The notes under the pieces: generated by a model
Told to the model about the DNA's origin: nothing
Database searches by the model: none
The model's input: only the letters and a program-made list of their open reading frames with translations
Made by a program: the position numbers and the translations under genes
In this document: in pieces, positions 23,002-35,770 of the stretch
Layout of the letters: every line of letters starts with the position of its first letter
How positions within the stretch are numbered: position 1 is the stretch's first letter
Source: Actinomortierella ambigua
Lineage: Eukaryota > Mortierellomycota > Mortierellomycetes > Mortierellales > Mortierellaceae
Assembly (NCBI GenBank): GCA_016098155.1
Contig: JAAAJB010000047.1
Location: 34,526 to 98,525, forward strand
Length of the DNA stretch: 64,000 nt
Reading direction: 5' to 3'

Positions 23002-26000
23002 CTACTTGGTGGTGCGGTTGATGTACCCGAGATAACCTTCAGTGGCCTGGACAGTTCTCGTGCGTGTGCTGCGTCGAGACTGTTCCTTTTGCAAAGCAAC
23101 GGCTAAATCGTACTGTCGACGCTCCATCCCGCCAACTATCTCGTCGTACCGACTTGTGATGGCGTCGACAAGCGCAAGCTCACGTTCCCCCTTTCTGCTA
23201 AGCCATTGCAGCAGTAGGTTTACCTATAGAGAACACAAAGGAGGGGGGAGGGAGAGATAGGAGAATTTTGTGCGCACATGGGGTTCGGAAGAAAAGCCGA
23301 AGCATAATACAGATAAAAAATGTAATCGAGGGGAGAGACAGTAAATTAGATTAGATCTCTATGAACACTCAATTGAGCACTCGAAAAAAAAAATCTTTTC
23401 CCTCAGCCCTAAAAATCTTACCTGCTCTGGCTCATTATAGTAGCTCCATTTGCTCTGGTGGTACTCCACAGGGATTGTTTCGTCAATCTCCTTGTGAACC
23501 TCGTTTCGGTGCCCAGCCCCATTCGCCCGGCCACTATTCCAGTTCGCAAGACTGTAGCGAAGCTCTTCGTCGTCCTCAGACTCCTCGGCCTTGAGCTTCT
23601 TCTCTAGCTCACGACGTTGTTCTTCGGCTGCGCGTGCAGCAAGAAGACCTTCACGAACCTGCTTTTCATGTTGAAGCAGTAGCTCGTACACACCTTCGTC
23701 GGCCTCTTCATTCTCCAACTTACGCAAGATCCGGCTGCGATCTGTGCGAGCACGGAGAATCTCGAGATCCAAGAAGGTTGGTGACTGAATATAGATGCGA
23801 TCGGTGGCGTGAGGCATCGAAACCATGGCATCAAAATACCAGTACCGGTTCATGAAACGATCACGACCCAGTGGCTTGACGCGTGCGATCTGATACCTCT
23901 TGGTTTCTTGTTCGATCATTTCCTCCTTGCGATCAAGTGCGCGCTCCTGATCGTCAAGCTTCTTGCGCGCCTCGGCCTTGACCTTGAGCTCCGCGCTGAG
24001 AACTTTACTCTTGCGAATTGCCAGCTGGCGCCGCGACTCTTCAATCTCGCGCTCACGCATCATACGCTTCAGCTTCTCTTGGCGGGACTCGTGCCTTCCG
24101 CTAGCGGCTACAGACTCGTTCTCTCCTTCAACCTCGCTGCTCTCCTTGGCCAAAAGCGACTCCTCCAGCTCAATCCCCTCTAAGGTTGCATTCCTTGCCG
24201 TCTCGCCCTCCTTCTTTTCGAGTTCGGCGCGCTCGGCCTGCAGACGTTTCCTCTCCTTGTTCAGCTCTAAAGTCTCGACGCGAAGAGCTTTCAGCTGCTC
24301 TCGACATTGCTCCATATACATACGGATGCCGCTCGTTCCGGCAGCAACCTCGATTAAAAAGACCAGCAGTCTAATCTTGTCCTGCACGGAAAGTGTGGGG
24401 AAGAGAAACTCCACATCGTCCTTCGTGCTTGACTCGTCAGGCACAAGGTGATTCAAAATCCTGTCAACATCGGGAATCGTCTCAAAGGTACCAAGCTATC
24501 GAAAAGAAAAAAAAAGGTGCACAAAATCAAGTAGCCAAAAGCCGGTGGTTAGATGTAAATCGACAAGATGCGCAAAAGAGAACAAGGAAAGAGCGAGTTG
24601 GATGCAGAAAATGCCTACCTCGTTTACACATCCAACAAGCGTAGCCTCCCATCCGTGTCGCGATGAAGGAATCTGCTGTTCATCCCATCCTTGTCCAACC
24701 AAGGCAACTCGCTCGTTGATAGGACGGTGTTGACGCTGCTGATATCCACCATCGAACGATACATCGCCATCATCACCCATGCTGCTCTCAGAGGCGACAC
24801 TGCCTTCTCGCTCGAAGGCGCCAGGACCGGATCCACTGTTGGTTGTCGACGTAACCAGCTGTGGCTTCGAGATGCCCTTTTGACGATCGTCAATAATGGC
24901 ATTCAACAGTACCGAATGATATTCTGCAACCAGCACGCTGCGTGGCTCAACGGCAGCATGCAGTAGTGAGTCTTCGAAATCCCTGATACTAAAGGGCGAT
25001 AACTTGAGAGATTCACTATAAACACAGAACCACAATTTTCAGTATGCAGGTCATGCTAGCTTCGAGATCAGTTGGATCACCCATGACTTTTGGATGGTTC
25101 GTAAAGATCGTACCTGAACGAGTTAAGGAACTGCCATGCCATGACAACTTGCTCAAAGCAATCCTGGGGAACATCCAGATCCGTCAAGCCCTTGGGACGC
25201 CTCTGCAGCGTAGCCTTGCCATCACCCTCTGTCTTGCTCAGCTTAACGTCCAGGTCCAGGTCCTCAATAGGATACTTGATGACCTTGACTGGTTCCTGTG
25301 GAGTAACTGTTTTCTTTTCTTCGCCTGGTGGTGTATCCTTCTTGGCTTTCTTGGCGCCTGAAAGCTCTGGGGCTGGATCACCAGGTCCCTATAGGCATGT
25401 TTTTTTTCGCCGCAAAAGATCGTTAGAGAAAGGGAATGAGGAAGGTTGAACAATGATATTGACTGATAGCACTCCTTTATATCATCCATTCCGCGTAAAC
25501 TTACTTTTCGCTTCTTGAGCTTTGCTTGAGCAAGATCGCGCGCCTTTTGCAGGCTAGCTGGCAACGTAGTGTCGATACCATACTTCTTTGCCCACACGTT
25601 CTATGAGAGAATCAAAGTTGGGCGCCTCAATATTCAATCCTGACACTTGCTAGTATCTGCATGCGTCTCCCGAGCTGCACTCGAATATCCGGGCACTCCA
25701 TTGTCTTACCTTGACGACCCATGGTGCGCTCATATAGTTCTCCTTCGACATGCACTCGCGGATTGTGGTTCGTACAATCATCTTGTTGAAGGCTAGGCGA
25801 TCGCGACTATTATGGTAGAATATCGCGGAGTGTAAGTGCCTTACAAGTACAGCAATCACAAAAAGTCTGGCAGATCGGCCACATATATAAACTTTCTAGA
25901 CCCATAAACGTACGAGAGCATAGAACAATCCACAATCTTTTCCATCCCAGCGATCGGTTTGTCACTCTCATTCACAATCTGAACGAGATATTGTCCTGGG

Positions 26001-27008
26001 ACCTCCGGATCCTGGGAGCCCTCGATCGTGATCCATTCGCTTTTCGGTAATACTCGCTTAATGAATCCAGCATAGCTATGTGATGCGGAGAAAATTGTAA
26101 AGTCGTTCATTTGTATAAGTGATAAGTCACAGTGATGCAAATCTGACCTTCTTCGCGCGAGATCAATCCTCTCCGTCATACCTTTTCTGTTTATCCCAAA
26201 CGACATTCACTGTTTCGCCTTCATAGTAGCGATCCTTGAACTGCGCGATGCTCTCTTCTACGACAGCGTCGATTCGGCCAATATCTGAAGATGTTCCCAA
26301 AAGTTTTTGGAGTCAACAAGTTGAACACTAGTGAATGACCGCTCCATGCCGTCATTGTCCAAAATTTTCCAGTCAGTCAATCGTCCGCAGGAACCAAAAG
26401 AAAGCACATACTGAACTGCACAAACTCCAAGAGTGGCTTTCGAAGCTGTGAGGGAAACTTGGAAGCTGTGGCCGACTGCGCTTTGTGCTCGGACTCCAAT
26501 GCCTCCTCATAAGTTAGTCCCGATTTGCCGGTGGTGATGCATTGCCATGTCCTCTGTTGATAGAAGAGATAACGGTTGATGTAGTCCCTATAGACATCAA
26601 GGAAAGTAAACAAGGAAGAGGTGTGTATTGAAAAGTGACATCGCGCAGGGTCAAGGTGGATGCATAGTGCCATGACTAGGCGAGGTCAATTGAACAGACA
26701 TATCAACGCATTGCAGGACAATAGATCAAGGTATGAGGCAGAGTCATAGAACACTTTGAGGCGGCACGGCGCCTTGATCATCGGAGACAAAACAACGCAA
26801 AACACGCCCTACACAATGCGTCAGCCACTGTCCAGTGGACACAGCACAAAGGGAGGAGTGTGTACACAGACACTCTTAACGTAGGATACTCATATGTGGT
26901 GAAGATCTCATTGGTGAATCGCATGACCCACACAGGTGCATCATCGTCAAACTCGTTTGAGCTTGGATTAGGCACCGGCTTAATAGCCTTGCGTTTCAAC
27001 AGAGGCAT
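23002..27008 (-). CDS. ITC1: ITC1-like WAC/DDT/WHIM subunit of an ISWI chromatin-remodelling complex
   Basis: Partner of an ISWI ATPase in nucleosome spacing, nuclear. Ten exons (27008-26890, 26587-26412, 26284-26182, 26075-25914, 25806-25710, 25600-25505, 25388-25114, 25015-24619, 24495-23422, 23223-23002) join in frame to 906 residues. The N-terminal WAC domain is residues 1 to about 95: VWVMRFTNEIFTTYEDY, then RTWQCITTGKSGLTYEEALESE. A DDT domain follows near 350-420 (DVPQDCFEQVVMAWQFLNSF...FSIRDFEDSLLH). A WHIM region lies at about 495-720. It has LSVQDKIRLLVFLIEVAAGT, a long Lys/Glu coiled coil, and GRDRFMNRYWYFD, the WHIM2 core. It resembles yeast Itc1 more than metazoan ACF1, because no PHD finger or bromodomain is present. 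It is the most intron-rich model here. Confidence 0.92.
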
Positions 27009-27815
27009 TCTAGCGGGTCGATGATTGAATGAAAGTTGTGATCAGCAACGATGCAGCGCTTGTTGAGGGGAGAGAGAGAGAGAGATGGTCGTTCCTGGTC
27101 GAGGTTTGGGTGTCTGCTTCTGAACTATGCTGGCTGCAAGGCTACCAAGGCCACTCTTCGTATTTGCCACTCAAGGTAGTGTACGAATGTGTGAGAGTAT
27201 GAATGTAGGATGGTTGGTGATGCGATCAGCTGAAATCAAGAGTAGGTAACTTGTGTGAAGACACCGCTGAATTTTGAAGTAACGAAATCTCAGGTCAGTA
27301 CACAACCTGACAACCATACAGACGGACATATGAGAGTGCAGCACCGAGAAGCCCGCAAATACCAAATACTCTATACATACAATACATACACTCCCTCAGC
27401 ACACAAGGAGGTGACGAGGGATGTTGCTCGTCGACTTTTGTCTTCACAGAGATGAGCAACGTTAACAGAACTTGCAACTTGTACACTTTGAGGGGTCCAA
27501 GCAGCACTGAAGAGTGCCCCGACAGCCGTGACTATCCAGATCTCATGTTCATGGTCACCACATCGTGCATATGCTTGGACACCTTGCTGATGTATTCCAC
27601 CTTTGACTCTGTGCGAGGCGCAATGATATTGGTTCATGTGCAGGTGAGCTGGGAGATGGTGACGATGACGCTGCAGACATTGTTGTCACGAATGGTAGAG
27701 AAGATGATAAGAGTTGTGGGAGCTGAGCAGCGGAAAGTGTTTGAGATTGAGAAGAGGAGCTACACGATAACAGTGCTTGGGCGTTGCAACGTCAGTGCCA
27801 GTGCCACTAGATCGT

Positions 27816-27875
27816 GGGACGACTAAGGTGGATTACATGTACATTGACGTGCCTCCCAACTGAACTAGTCGTCCC
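27816..27875. repeat. 10-bp perfect inverted repeat with 40-bp spacer
   Basis: GGGACGACTA at 27816-27825 pairs with TAGTCGTCCC at 27866-27875. It could be a hairpin or the end of a small decayed element in the gene-poor island. Confidence 0.4.
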
Positions 27876-30800
27876 CAAGTAACGTAAAGACATGGCTCGA
27901 GGTGATCCTGGGAGCCACGCCTAACGCCTCCAAGTCAAAAGCCCCGGTTTGTCCCAAAAGACTTGTCGATACTTGATTGGTAGCCACAAATCTTGAGGAT
28001 CACAGACCCACGCTTCAAATGGCCATTGTGGCCGTAAAGATCGGATATGAATCTTCAGTAAGAACCACGATGCATATCACCCAGGCGGTCCATCAGCCCA
28101 GCAACCTCTGCTCAAGAATGGAATCAATCCCGGCCATCGTATGTCAATGCCCAAAAGTTGGAGAGCCAGTCGGCTTCCCCTAGATAAAGCCCTGTCGGTC
28201 GCTGTATCCATGACTTTCGAACGATTCTGTGATGCTGTCAGGCTACCAAGGGCCACGATGCGATTGACTGCTATTAACGATGCGACATCAACAACTTCGT
28301 TGCTACCGACTTGATGCGTTTAACTATCGAGTGGGGCGTGGGTCTATTTCGCCGTCCTTCTTGTCTACAACTATGTCGCACGCTCCAACAGCCGCGTCTT
28401 GCTCTATGTAGACTATCTTCTTTGCCTCATTGTTGTCGTTACCGTACACACCTGTCCACTACCGCGTTTGTCTTCGGCAACAAACATGGCCTCGTTCAAT
28501 CAAATCAATATTTTCCAATGCTTAGGCGAGCAACATTTAGGAGTGTTGATAAGCCATATATAATTTTAGGATGCTGTTCGTAATTGTCCACGATGTAGCT
28601 GGTTGATGGTTGCATAACTGCGTGTGGTCGACAAACTCGCGAGTCATTTGAGTGAAGATTACTAGCTGAGAGGAACTGAGTGCTTTTGTCGCTCGTTCTA
28701 CTCAGCGCGCATTTCCCACCACATCGAGAAGGCTTAGCTTCTTTACTAGGCAGCCAGAGAAGCGTTCGTGGATGAATGATACTTCTGAGAGACATAATAG
28801 TTCACATATCCATCCCTCTTCTTCTTTCTCGATCCCTTTCTTTGCTCTTTATCTTTTCCTTTCTTTTTCAGCAAGGCATCTCAGGGGCAGAAAGTGGCTG
28901 GATGCCAGGCTGAATCGCATAGCCCTTGCTATTGTAGGCGAGACAACTTTTGTGCTTCTGGACGATAGGGTCTCGCTGTTGACCTTCTTGGCGATGTGGT
29001 TTTGTAGTTTAGCCGCCACGCTGTGCCATCTACTACGACTCCGCGCTTTGAAAAGTTGGCGTTTTGTTTCGTGAGCGCCTTGTGTCAACCAGTGGGTCAA
29101 GCTTGAAGAGCATAGCAAAACCATGAGGTATAGTTTTCAGTTTGCGTTCTCTACGGTCGTTCCAAAGAGACGAAAAGTCATTCTTGAATGCTAGAGAACA
29201 CATGTATATATGCATGAGTTTATTACACCTCGAACTTTGCTGGTCCAACGCCCCGAGTGCCATGATCGTGGGTGACCTAAAGAACCAGCGGAAAATGATT
29301 GACGTGATCATTACAAGTTTGACCCCAAGTTTACCCACGCTGATGGCGAGCCGCGATGACTGGGTACCCAATAAGTGTGTTTAACTGAGACGTTCCAGAA
29401 CACTCCTCACCCCCTTCAGAGGCAGCTGATCCATTCTCCTAGAAGCTGTTTACCAAGTGGAGCGGAAAGAGACGACTGGTCAGACCTAAGGCAAGCCCAC
29501 TGATTGGCTAGGCACTGTCATTCACCATGTGCTTGGCACACGGAGATCAACCAGCGTTGGCTGTTTTAGCGATTTGGGGCATGATAAATCACACCTCGTT
29601 GTAAAGTAGAAACACATAGGTTGCGAAGGCGCAATAGATGAACGCTCTACGGTAGTGCTATGATGTGCACCAAGTTCTGCTTGTTTCTAGAGGACATCGA
29701 ACTGCTCAACCTCGTGATATATCACTTTACTGATTTTGTTATCCAACTCAAGACCTGATTGTTGCCGTCTAAGGTTGCTCGTGTGAGCTTCCACAGTTCT
29801 CGCGTGAGCTTGGAGTGTGAAGGGGGTGGGAGGTGGCTATCTTTGGGTGAATGGCGTGCAACACTGGACATTGGTTCCACCAGAGTTGTCGACAGTGAAG
29901 AGAGTGGCCGTGAAGAGGCACCATTTCTACCGATGTGTTCGTAATGGTATTTCGCAGGGCTGTGGATATTGCAAGTCGAGCGAAAGCCTCTTCTTTCCGT
30001 TCAGGAGCATCCTGCAGAGAGGCATTCTGAGACACAACGATATCGTTTTCCATACAAATTCAGCCTCCATTGAGGTTTATGTTGTTCACGCCTTGTACTG
30101 ACACTTGCTTGGTGCTGCCTCTTGATTTCATAAGAGGGGAACCCGTCGCCACGGAGAAGATGCGTGAATGTGGTAACTTCAGTTTCTAAAGAAGCGCAAG
30201 ATGGCCAGCTTTTCGCCTCTGACTATAGCATTGGGCTTGAGGGGAGAAAGGGAGGTAGCTACCTAGCCGAAGAAGAGCAACCTTTTGTAGTCATGTGTGT
30301 GTTTCTGCGAAGGTGCAGGCTATTTATGGTGGGTGTTCCGAGCCCACTATCTCCAGGCTGCCTCTTTTCTCTGTCAATGACTCTGATCCATGAAGGACTT
30401 CCAGCAGTAGTGGGGACGATGTGCGTCGCAGGCAGTGCGTCGGAGCACCACCGAGAGTGAGAGAAAGAGAGAGAGGAGACACACACACAGAGGGCGAGGT
30501 TGTGTGCTTTTTTCAGCTGGCCCTTCCCCTTCCCTCTGCGTCCCCCCTTTTTTCTCCCTCTTCACCCGATCGTTCCAAGCTGAGAGTATACTTTTTTTTT
30601 TCATGCATCCTCGTCATTATCGGGATAGGACGCCAGGTATGCTGTGGGGCTAGCAACAGGCAGCTTGCGGATGGAGCGATAGGTAGATTGTCTGTAGCAT
30701 TCAATCCATGTAATGGAGCTAGGCATTCGCTCCACACACACACGCAGAGAGGAAGGTGGAAGGCGCGAGAGACGACAGAGATGGAGAGAGAGAGGGGGGC

Positions 30801-31263
30801 AGAGAGACACACACACACAGACGGACAGAGAGACGAGAGGAATGGTTTCGGCCATGTATGGATAACTATGCAGCAACCTGTCGTGCCTGCCTACCTGCCT
30901 GTCTGTCTCTCTGTCCGCCTGCCTGTCCGTCTGCCTCCTCCTCTTCTTGCTTCTCTGCAGGGAGAATCGGAGAGTGTGTTGAGGGACGGGAAGGGGAAAA
31001 ACTCAATTTGACGCGTCTCTCCAATTGTGTTGTAAATTGTAAAATTTGCACACTTCTCTGGGCTAAGAATTTCGGTCTGAGGCCAAAAAAAAAGAACAAA
31101 AGAAAAAAAAACGCTGAGCAACGCGTCGCCTGGCTGAAATTTTCAGCTCCAATTTTTTTTTTTTGGCCCAAAAGTAGTTACTACCCTCCCACTTCCCACT
31201 TTTTTCTCTTTTTTTCCTTTCTCTCTTTTTTCTTTTTTTTTTTTTCTCTTTTCTCTTTTTCAT

Positions 31264-31268
31264 CCAAT
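31264..31268 (+). promoter_or_regulatory. CCAAT box upstream of histone H1
   Basis: CCAAT 99 bp upstream of the H1 start codon, after T-rich tracts. It could equally lie in the leader. Confidence 0.25.
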
Positions 31269-31366
31269 CCCCATCTGTAATTCCCCTCATCCACCAGCAA
31301 TCAAATCGATCCACCATCCACCTCTCCATCTTTCCATCCATCCAAATCTCATAACTCATTCTAACA

Positions 31367-32631
31367 ATGGCCAACGCTCGCACCAAGAAGGAAGAGACCG
31401 CCCCCGCCAAGGAGGCCCCCGCTGCCCCCGCTGCTGCCGCCCCTGCCAAGAAGGTCAAGTCCTCGGGCCCCAAGAAGGAGAGTGAGCACCCTCCCTACAA
31501 GGTATCCATTGCATGCCCCTGGTCTTGCTCTTCGTCATGATGCTCATTCCGGCCAGGTTGACCGCACTTTTCCTATCCAACATTGGGCTTCATCGACAAG
31601 GCTCCCTGGGAACGAGCGAGAAAAAAAAATCATTACACGGGGTCATGGGTCCGAAATCTTTTTGGTCGCTCGATTTTCTCTTTCAGAGAGGGGGGAGGGA
31701 GACATACCACAGCAATGGATGTTGCCAACACCTCACCCTTTTGTATTGACCTTTGGGATTTGGATGGTCAAGGGTATCAGGATGCATTGTTCTAGCAAGT
31801 CCTGGCTCCTGCAAAGTCGAATTGGATGAGAGAACGTGGGAGGATGGATAGCATGACTCTTGGTGCTGACCAGGGTCAGCTCGAAAAAAAAAAATCTCTC
31901 TCTGAGAGAGAGGGTGTGACCTCAAGACTCGCTCATACCCCTCCCCATTCTAGAGTCGCTTCCACTCTCACTCCCACGCCCCTTCTCTCTCCCGCTCATC
32001 ATCGCAGCACTCTTGAAAGTGCTGGGCGAGCGTGTGTCCTCTTGGTCGTCACTCAATCTCTTGATCTCCGTGCATGCAGATGTGTACTCACGCAGCCCTT
32101 CTATCTTTGCTCTCTCTCTTTGCATCATTCTTCCAGGAGATGATCATTGCCGCCCTCCTCCACCTCAAGGAGCGCAACGGTTCGTCCCGCCAGGCCCTGA
32201 AGAAGTACATTGCTGGCAACTACAAGGTCGGTGACAACTCTGACCAGCACTTCAACGCTGCCATTAAGCGTGGTGTCGAGTCTGGCGAGTTCACCCAGCC
32301 CAAGGGCAAGTCTGGCCCCATCAAGCTTGCTAAGCAGGAGAAGAAGAAGGTCGAGGCCAAGGAGAAGAAGGAGAAGAAGGAGCCCAAGGAGAAGAAGGCC
32401 AAGAAGCCCGTTGCCAAGAAGGCCACCACCACCAAGGCCAAGGCTGCCCCCAAGAAGGAGGGTGCTGCCAAGGCTAAGGCTGCCCCCAAGAAGACTGCTG
32501 TCAAGAAGGCTGTGAAGAAGGCTGAGGCAAAGAAGGCAACAAAGGCCAAGGCTGCCCCCAAGAAGGCCGCCGCACCCAAGGCTACCAAGCCCAAGGCCAC
32601 CAAGGCCAAGTCCGCTGCCACCAAGGCTTAA
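31367..32631 (+). CDS. Linker histone H1
   Basis: Binds linker DNA and the nucleosome dyad. Two exons (31367-31501, 32137-32631) encode 209 residues. The N-terminal tail is Ala/Pro/Lys-rich. The winged-helix H15 globular domain is about residues 40-115. Its marks are HPPYKEMIIAALLHLKERNG, SSRQALKKYI, and the FNAAIKRGVESGEFTQPKG end. The C-terminal tail is almost only Lys, Ala and Pro, with repeated KAKAAPKK units. The 635-nt intron splits the domain right after PPYK and is unusually long for such a short gene. The coding sequence shows strong bias (AAG for Lys, GCC for Ala), as in highly expressed genes. Confidence 0.96.
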
Positions 32632-33356
32632 AGCGTCTTGTCTCTTTCTCTCTCTCTCTCATTTTTACTGCCCTTGCCGATATCATTTGATGAGAAGGTT
32701 TTGAAGAAGAGGGCACCGTCCACAGGCACTATCCAGAGGTCTATTTTTTTTTTCTTCTCGCTTAATTCTGTCTTCCTTGTACATTTCCCCACCACCCACG
32801 ACCTCTTTTCATGCTTGCTGGTGCATTCCATTCATTTTTCTTTCAGTTGAACAGGTAGCCTTTTCATCATAGTCTCGTTTCTTTTTTTTTTTTTCCTTCT
32901 ACTCTCCCATGCTTGGTCATGGAGAGGTCCAATTTGTTTCTCTTCTCTTTGCGCTGTAATATACTCTTTGTTTTCGCAGAAGAAACCTCTTCTTCATGGT
33001 CGTTGTTGATTTGGGGATAATAGTGGTGAGCTGTTTACACTGGCGGTGATGGAAGGTGTTGATAACAAAATTGCTTTGGATGGGGGGGGGCATGGGGGGA
33101 ATGGTAGAGTTGGACAGCGCGACGCAGGACAAGCGATCTAAGTTTTTCATGCTACGTATTTATGTGCGCTGAGTATGAAGGACACATGGAGGTGAGAGGG
33201 AAAAGGGGGGAGGGCAAAGGATGCTGAGAGAGAGAGAGAGGATGAGAGACAGAGAGGAGAGAGAGGGAGGGGGGATTGCCCAGAAAATTTTCTCGAGCTG
33301 TCCCTCCTCCCTCCCCCTCATCGCTCCCAACTCCATTTACCTTAATTTACACAAAC
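32632..33356. other. H1 3' UTR and EB1 promoter/leader
   Basis: Pyrimidine-rich downstream of H1, then a purine-rich (GA)n stretch near 33220-33275 before the EB1 start. No gene is seen. Confidence 0.5.
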
Positions 33357-35373
33357 ATGGCCGAATCTCGCCAGGAACTGCTTGCATGGGTCAATGACCT
33401 CCTCAGACTCAACTACACCAAGGTCGAGCAGCTGGGTACCGGTGAGTATTTGTCTCTTGCTGCTCTCTTCTCTTCACTCAGCGCGCGTGTCCTCGCGGGC
33501 AAACGCACCCCGTGCCTGAAACCAAATCCTTCCTCTCCCGCCGCCCCTCCCTCCCTCTTTCTCCCAGCAAAAGTTCTTGCCGAAGATACGAGATAGCGCT
33601 GGCCTAAAAAGGGGTGGGATGGACATGCATGGTCATCAAGAAGCAATCCACTCCAATGGAACTCCCCAGGATGCTAGATGAACGTCTCGCTGGCATTCCG
33701 GAGAACCACTTCTATTGCTTTGCAGAGCTCGCTTCTTTCTCTGGTCATGGAAAAAAAAAAGAAACAAAAGGTCCTGCCCGTGCGTTCTCAATGTCACTGT
33801 CATCACGTGCGAATGCATCCCAACAAGCATTGCGGGACAAAGCGCTCCATTCGATGACCTGATGGGAAGACGGATAACAGTTGGACTTACCGTTGCTGGA
33901 GATTGGAGCAGAAAAGAAATATTGTCGTCCCATCCATTCCATATGCCAATGACCCTGCTTTCCATAGTGTGTGGTTGTGTATTCTTTCACCACTGACTCA
34001 CAGTTGTTTCTTTGGTGGGCAATATCTCGTGATATACACTTGAACTTGATGTCATTCAACTTTAGGTGCTGCCTATGTCCAGATCTTGGATTCTATCTAT
34101 GGTAATAGCTCGACGAGCAAGGAGTTCTCCTGCTGGATGAAGATCGACTGAGTGAAACACACGAGCGTAGAGCATAGGCGAGCAATATCTCACCAACACG
34201 ACAACCGGATGCTCTGTTTGTTCACTTTCCGTTGTGGCATCTCCATTGGATGATGATAGGCGACCTGCCCATGAGCCGCGTCAAGTTCTCAACCAAGCAT
34301 GAATATGAGTATCTTGCCAACTACAAAGTCCTCCAGACTGCTCTCACCACCAAAAAGATTGACAAGGTACGCACTTTCTTGGTCACTTTCCTTTTGTTTT
34401 TCTTTGCTCCTCGTCTCAAGACAATAACCCCTGCCTGTCGCAGGCGCAAGAGCCTTCAAAACTCTTTCACCCCGAGCTATTTGTGTCCCCATTTCCCCTC
34501 TGCAGATGCTCACAGGTTTAACAATTAGCCCGTGAGCTTTGTCGCATCTTGCTGGATGATGAAGAGAAGGTACAACGCGGCTAAATACACTTGTTTTTTT
34601 TTTTCACACGATGCATCGGTCCCATGATCCATAATCAATAGGCAGTCCCCGTCGAGCGATTGATGAAGTGCAAGATGCAGGATAACTTGGAGTTTTTGCA
34701 GTGGCTCAAGCGGTTCTGGGACCACCACTACCCCGGTGATGGCTACGATGCCGTTGAACGCCGTGGCAATCATAATGACGTCGGCAACGTCTCCAATGTC
34801 TCTACTAGCCGGAGCGCACCCGCTCGTCGTGCCGTCACCAATAATGGTGGTAAGGGAGTTTTGAGCATTTGCCATGTCATCAATCAAAAAAAAATAGACA
34901 GAGTCAAAGCACAGCAAGCGTATTGACCTTTAATGTTGCCCTTGCCCAATCCCGGCACCTTTCCCCTTTTTTTTTATTTCTCGTGTTTATTACCATAAGC
35001 TGGCAACCGCTCAATGTCTGGCGCCAACCGCTCGATGTCTGGACGAGGATCGGGCGACCGCTTGTCGGCAGCGAACACGTCGCTGCGTGGACCTAGCCCT
35101 GACCAGGCCGTGATTTTGTCTCTGCAGAAGGAGCTGCAAGAGGAGCGCACGGCTGTCGCTGCGCTGGAGAAGGAGCGCGATTTCTACTTTGGCAAGCTGC
35201 GTGACATTGAGGTCTTGATCCAGCAGGAGCTCGAGCGTGCACCCGAGGCTGGTGAGAGCCAATTGCTCAAGGAGATCCAGGCAGTCCTTTACAGCACCGA
35301 GGAGGGATTTGAGATTCCTGCTGAGGAAGGCCACCATGTCGAAGAGAATGAATACCCAGACGAGACGTTCTAA
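33357..35373 (+). CDS. BIM1: EB1 / Bim1 / Mal3 microtubule plus-end-tracking protein
   Basis: Binds growing microtubule plus ends. Five exons (33357-33441, 34066-34101, 34260-34366, 34642-34849, 35000-35373) give 269 residues, normal for EB proteins. The calponin-homology domain covers residues 1 to about 125: [30 protein letters not shown]-like start, PMSRVKF, YLANYKVLQ, and VERLMKCKMQDNLEFLQWLK. A Ser/Arg-rich linker follows with a duplicated NRSMSG unit. The EB homology coiled coil is about 195-245 (FYFGKLRDIEVLIQQE). The acidic tail ends EENEYPDETF, comparable to the EEY/F tail. Exon 2 is only 36 nt. An unused acceptor-like AG near 34505 lies inside the long third intron. Confidence 0.95.
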
Positions 35374-35770
35374 AAGCCAAAGACGAAGGAAAAGAAAACA
35401 ACAACAACAAAATGATAACATTGAGTGCCCTTCCCCCCCCTCCCCATCCCTTCCTTCCCACCATCCAGTCATCACCCTTTTTTTTTCCACCAGTGGGGAA
35501 CTTCACATATAAACACACTCTTCGTTTCGTTGTCGCATTGATTCCAACACAACAAACGTGGATACAGCCATCATGCTCATATGAAAAAAAAAATCACAAA
35601 ACGAACCATTAAATTGTTCAAACTTCAAACTGCGGTTGTGGGTGTCTTCCAATGAGCGCAAAGCCACCAAGGATGGAGAGTCTGGAGCAAGTTTTTTTAC
35701 CCTGTCTGGGAACTCGTTCGTTCGAGGTTCTCTACACCGATTCTTTCACCTACCAAAAGGCACAGCCAAC
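35374..35770. other. EB1 3' end / DRG2 promoter and leader
   Basis: About 400 bp between same-strand genes. It has poly-pyrimidine and A-runs and no coding signal. Confidence 0.5.

Larger units (their letters stand above)
27009..31366. other. Gene-poor island, possibly with decayed retrotransposon sequence
   Basis: About 4.3 kb in which I can support no intact gene, while the neighbours are packed within a few hundred bases. Up to about 30.3 kb the sequence has fewer homopolymers than the flanks, and only short frames broken by stops. Faint Ty1/copia-like reverse-transcriptase patches occur. One is minus strand 28.85-29.12 kb (ETLS...TIARAM...LASSHFLPLR). The other is plus strand 28.35-28.57 kb (VLLYVDYLL, then LGEQHLGVLI). 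Orientation is mixed, so at most these are rearranged fragments. From 30.4 kb on, (GA)n, (CA)n and poly-T stretches mark the histone H1 promoter side. Confidence 0.4.

Noticed and set aside
27452..27826. 124-codon open frame with an ATG in the gene-poor island
   Set aside because: No domain, no plausible splice partners, and the opposite strand has equally long frames. Kept only as part of the island.
29769..30053. Possible copia RNase H trace on the minus strand (SMEAEFVW)
   Set aside because: It resembles the EAEF/Y motif, but no further matching residues follow, and stops interrupt it. The order relative to the other RT-like patches is also wrong.
34505..34570. Extra EB1 exon (ELCRILLDDEEK in one frame)
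   Set aside because: The known EB1 continuation (KIDK then VPVERL) is obtained without it, and its phase does not fit.
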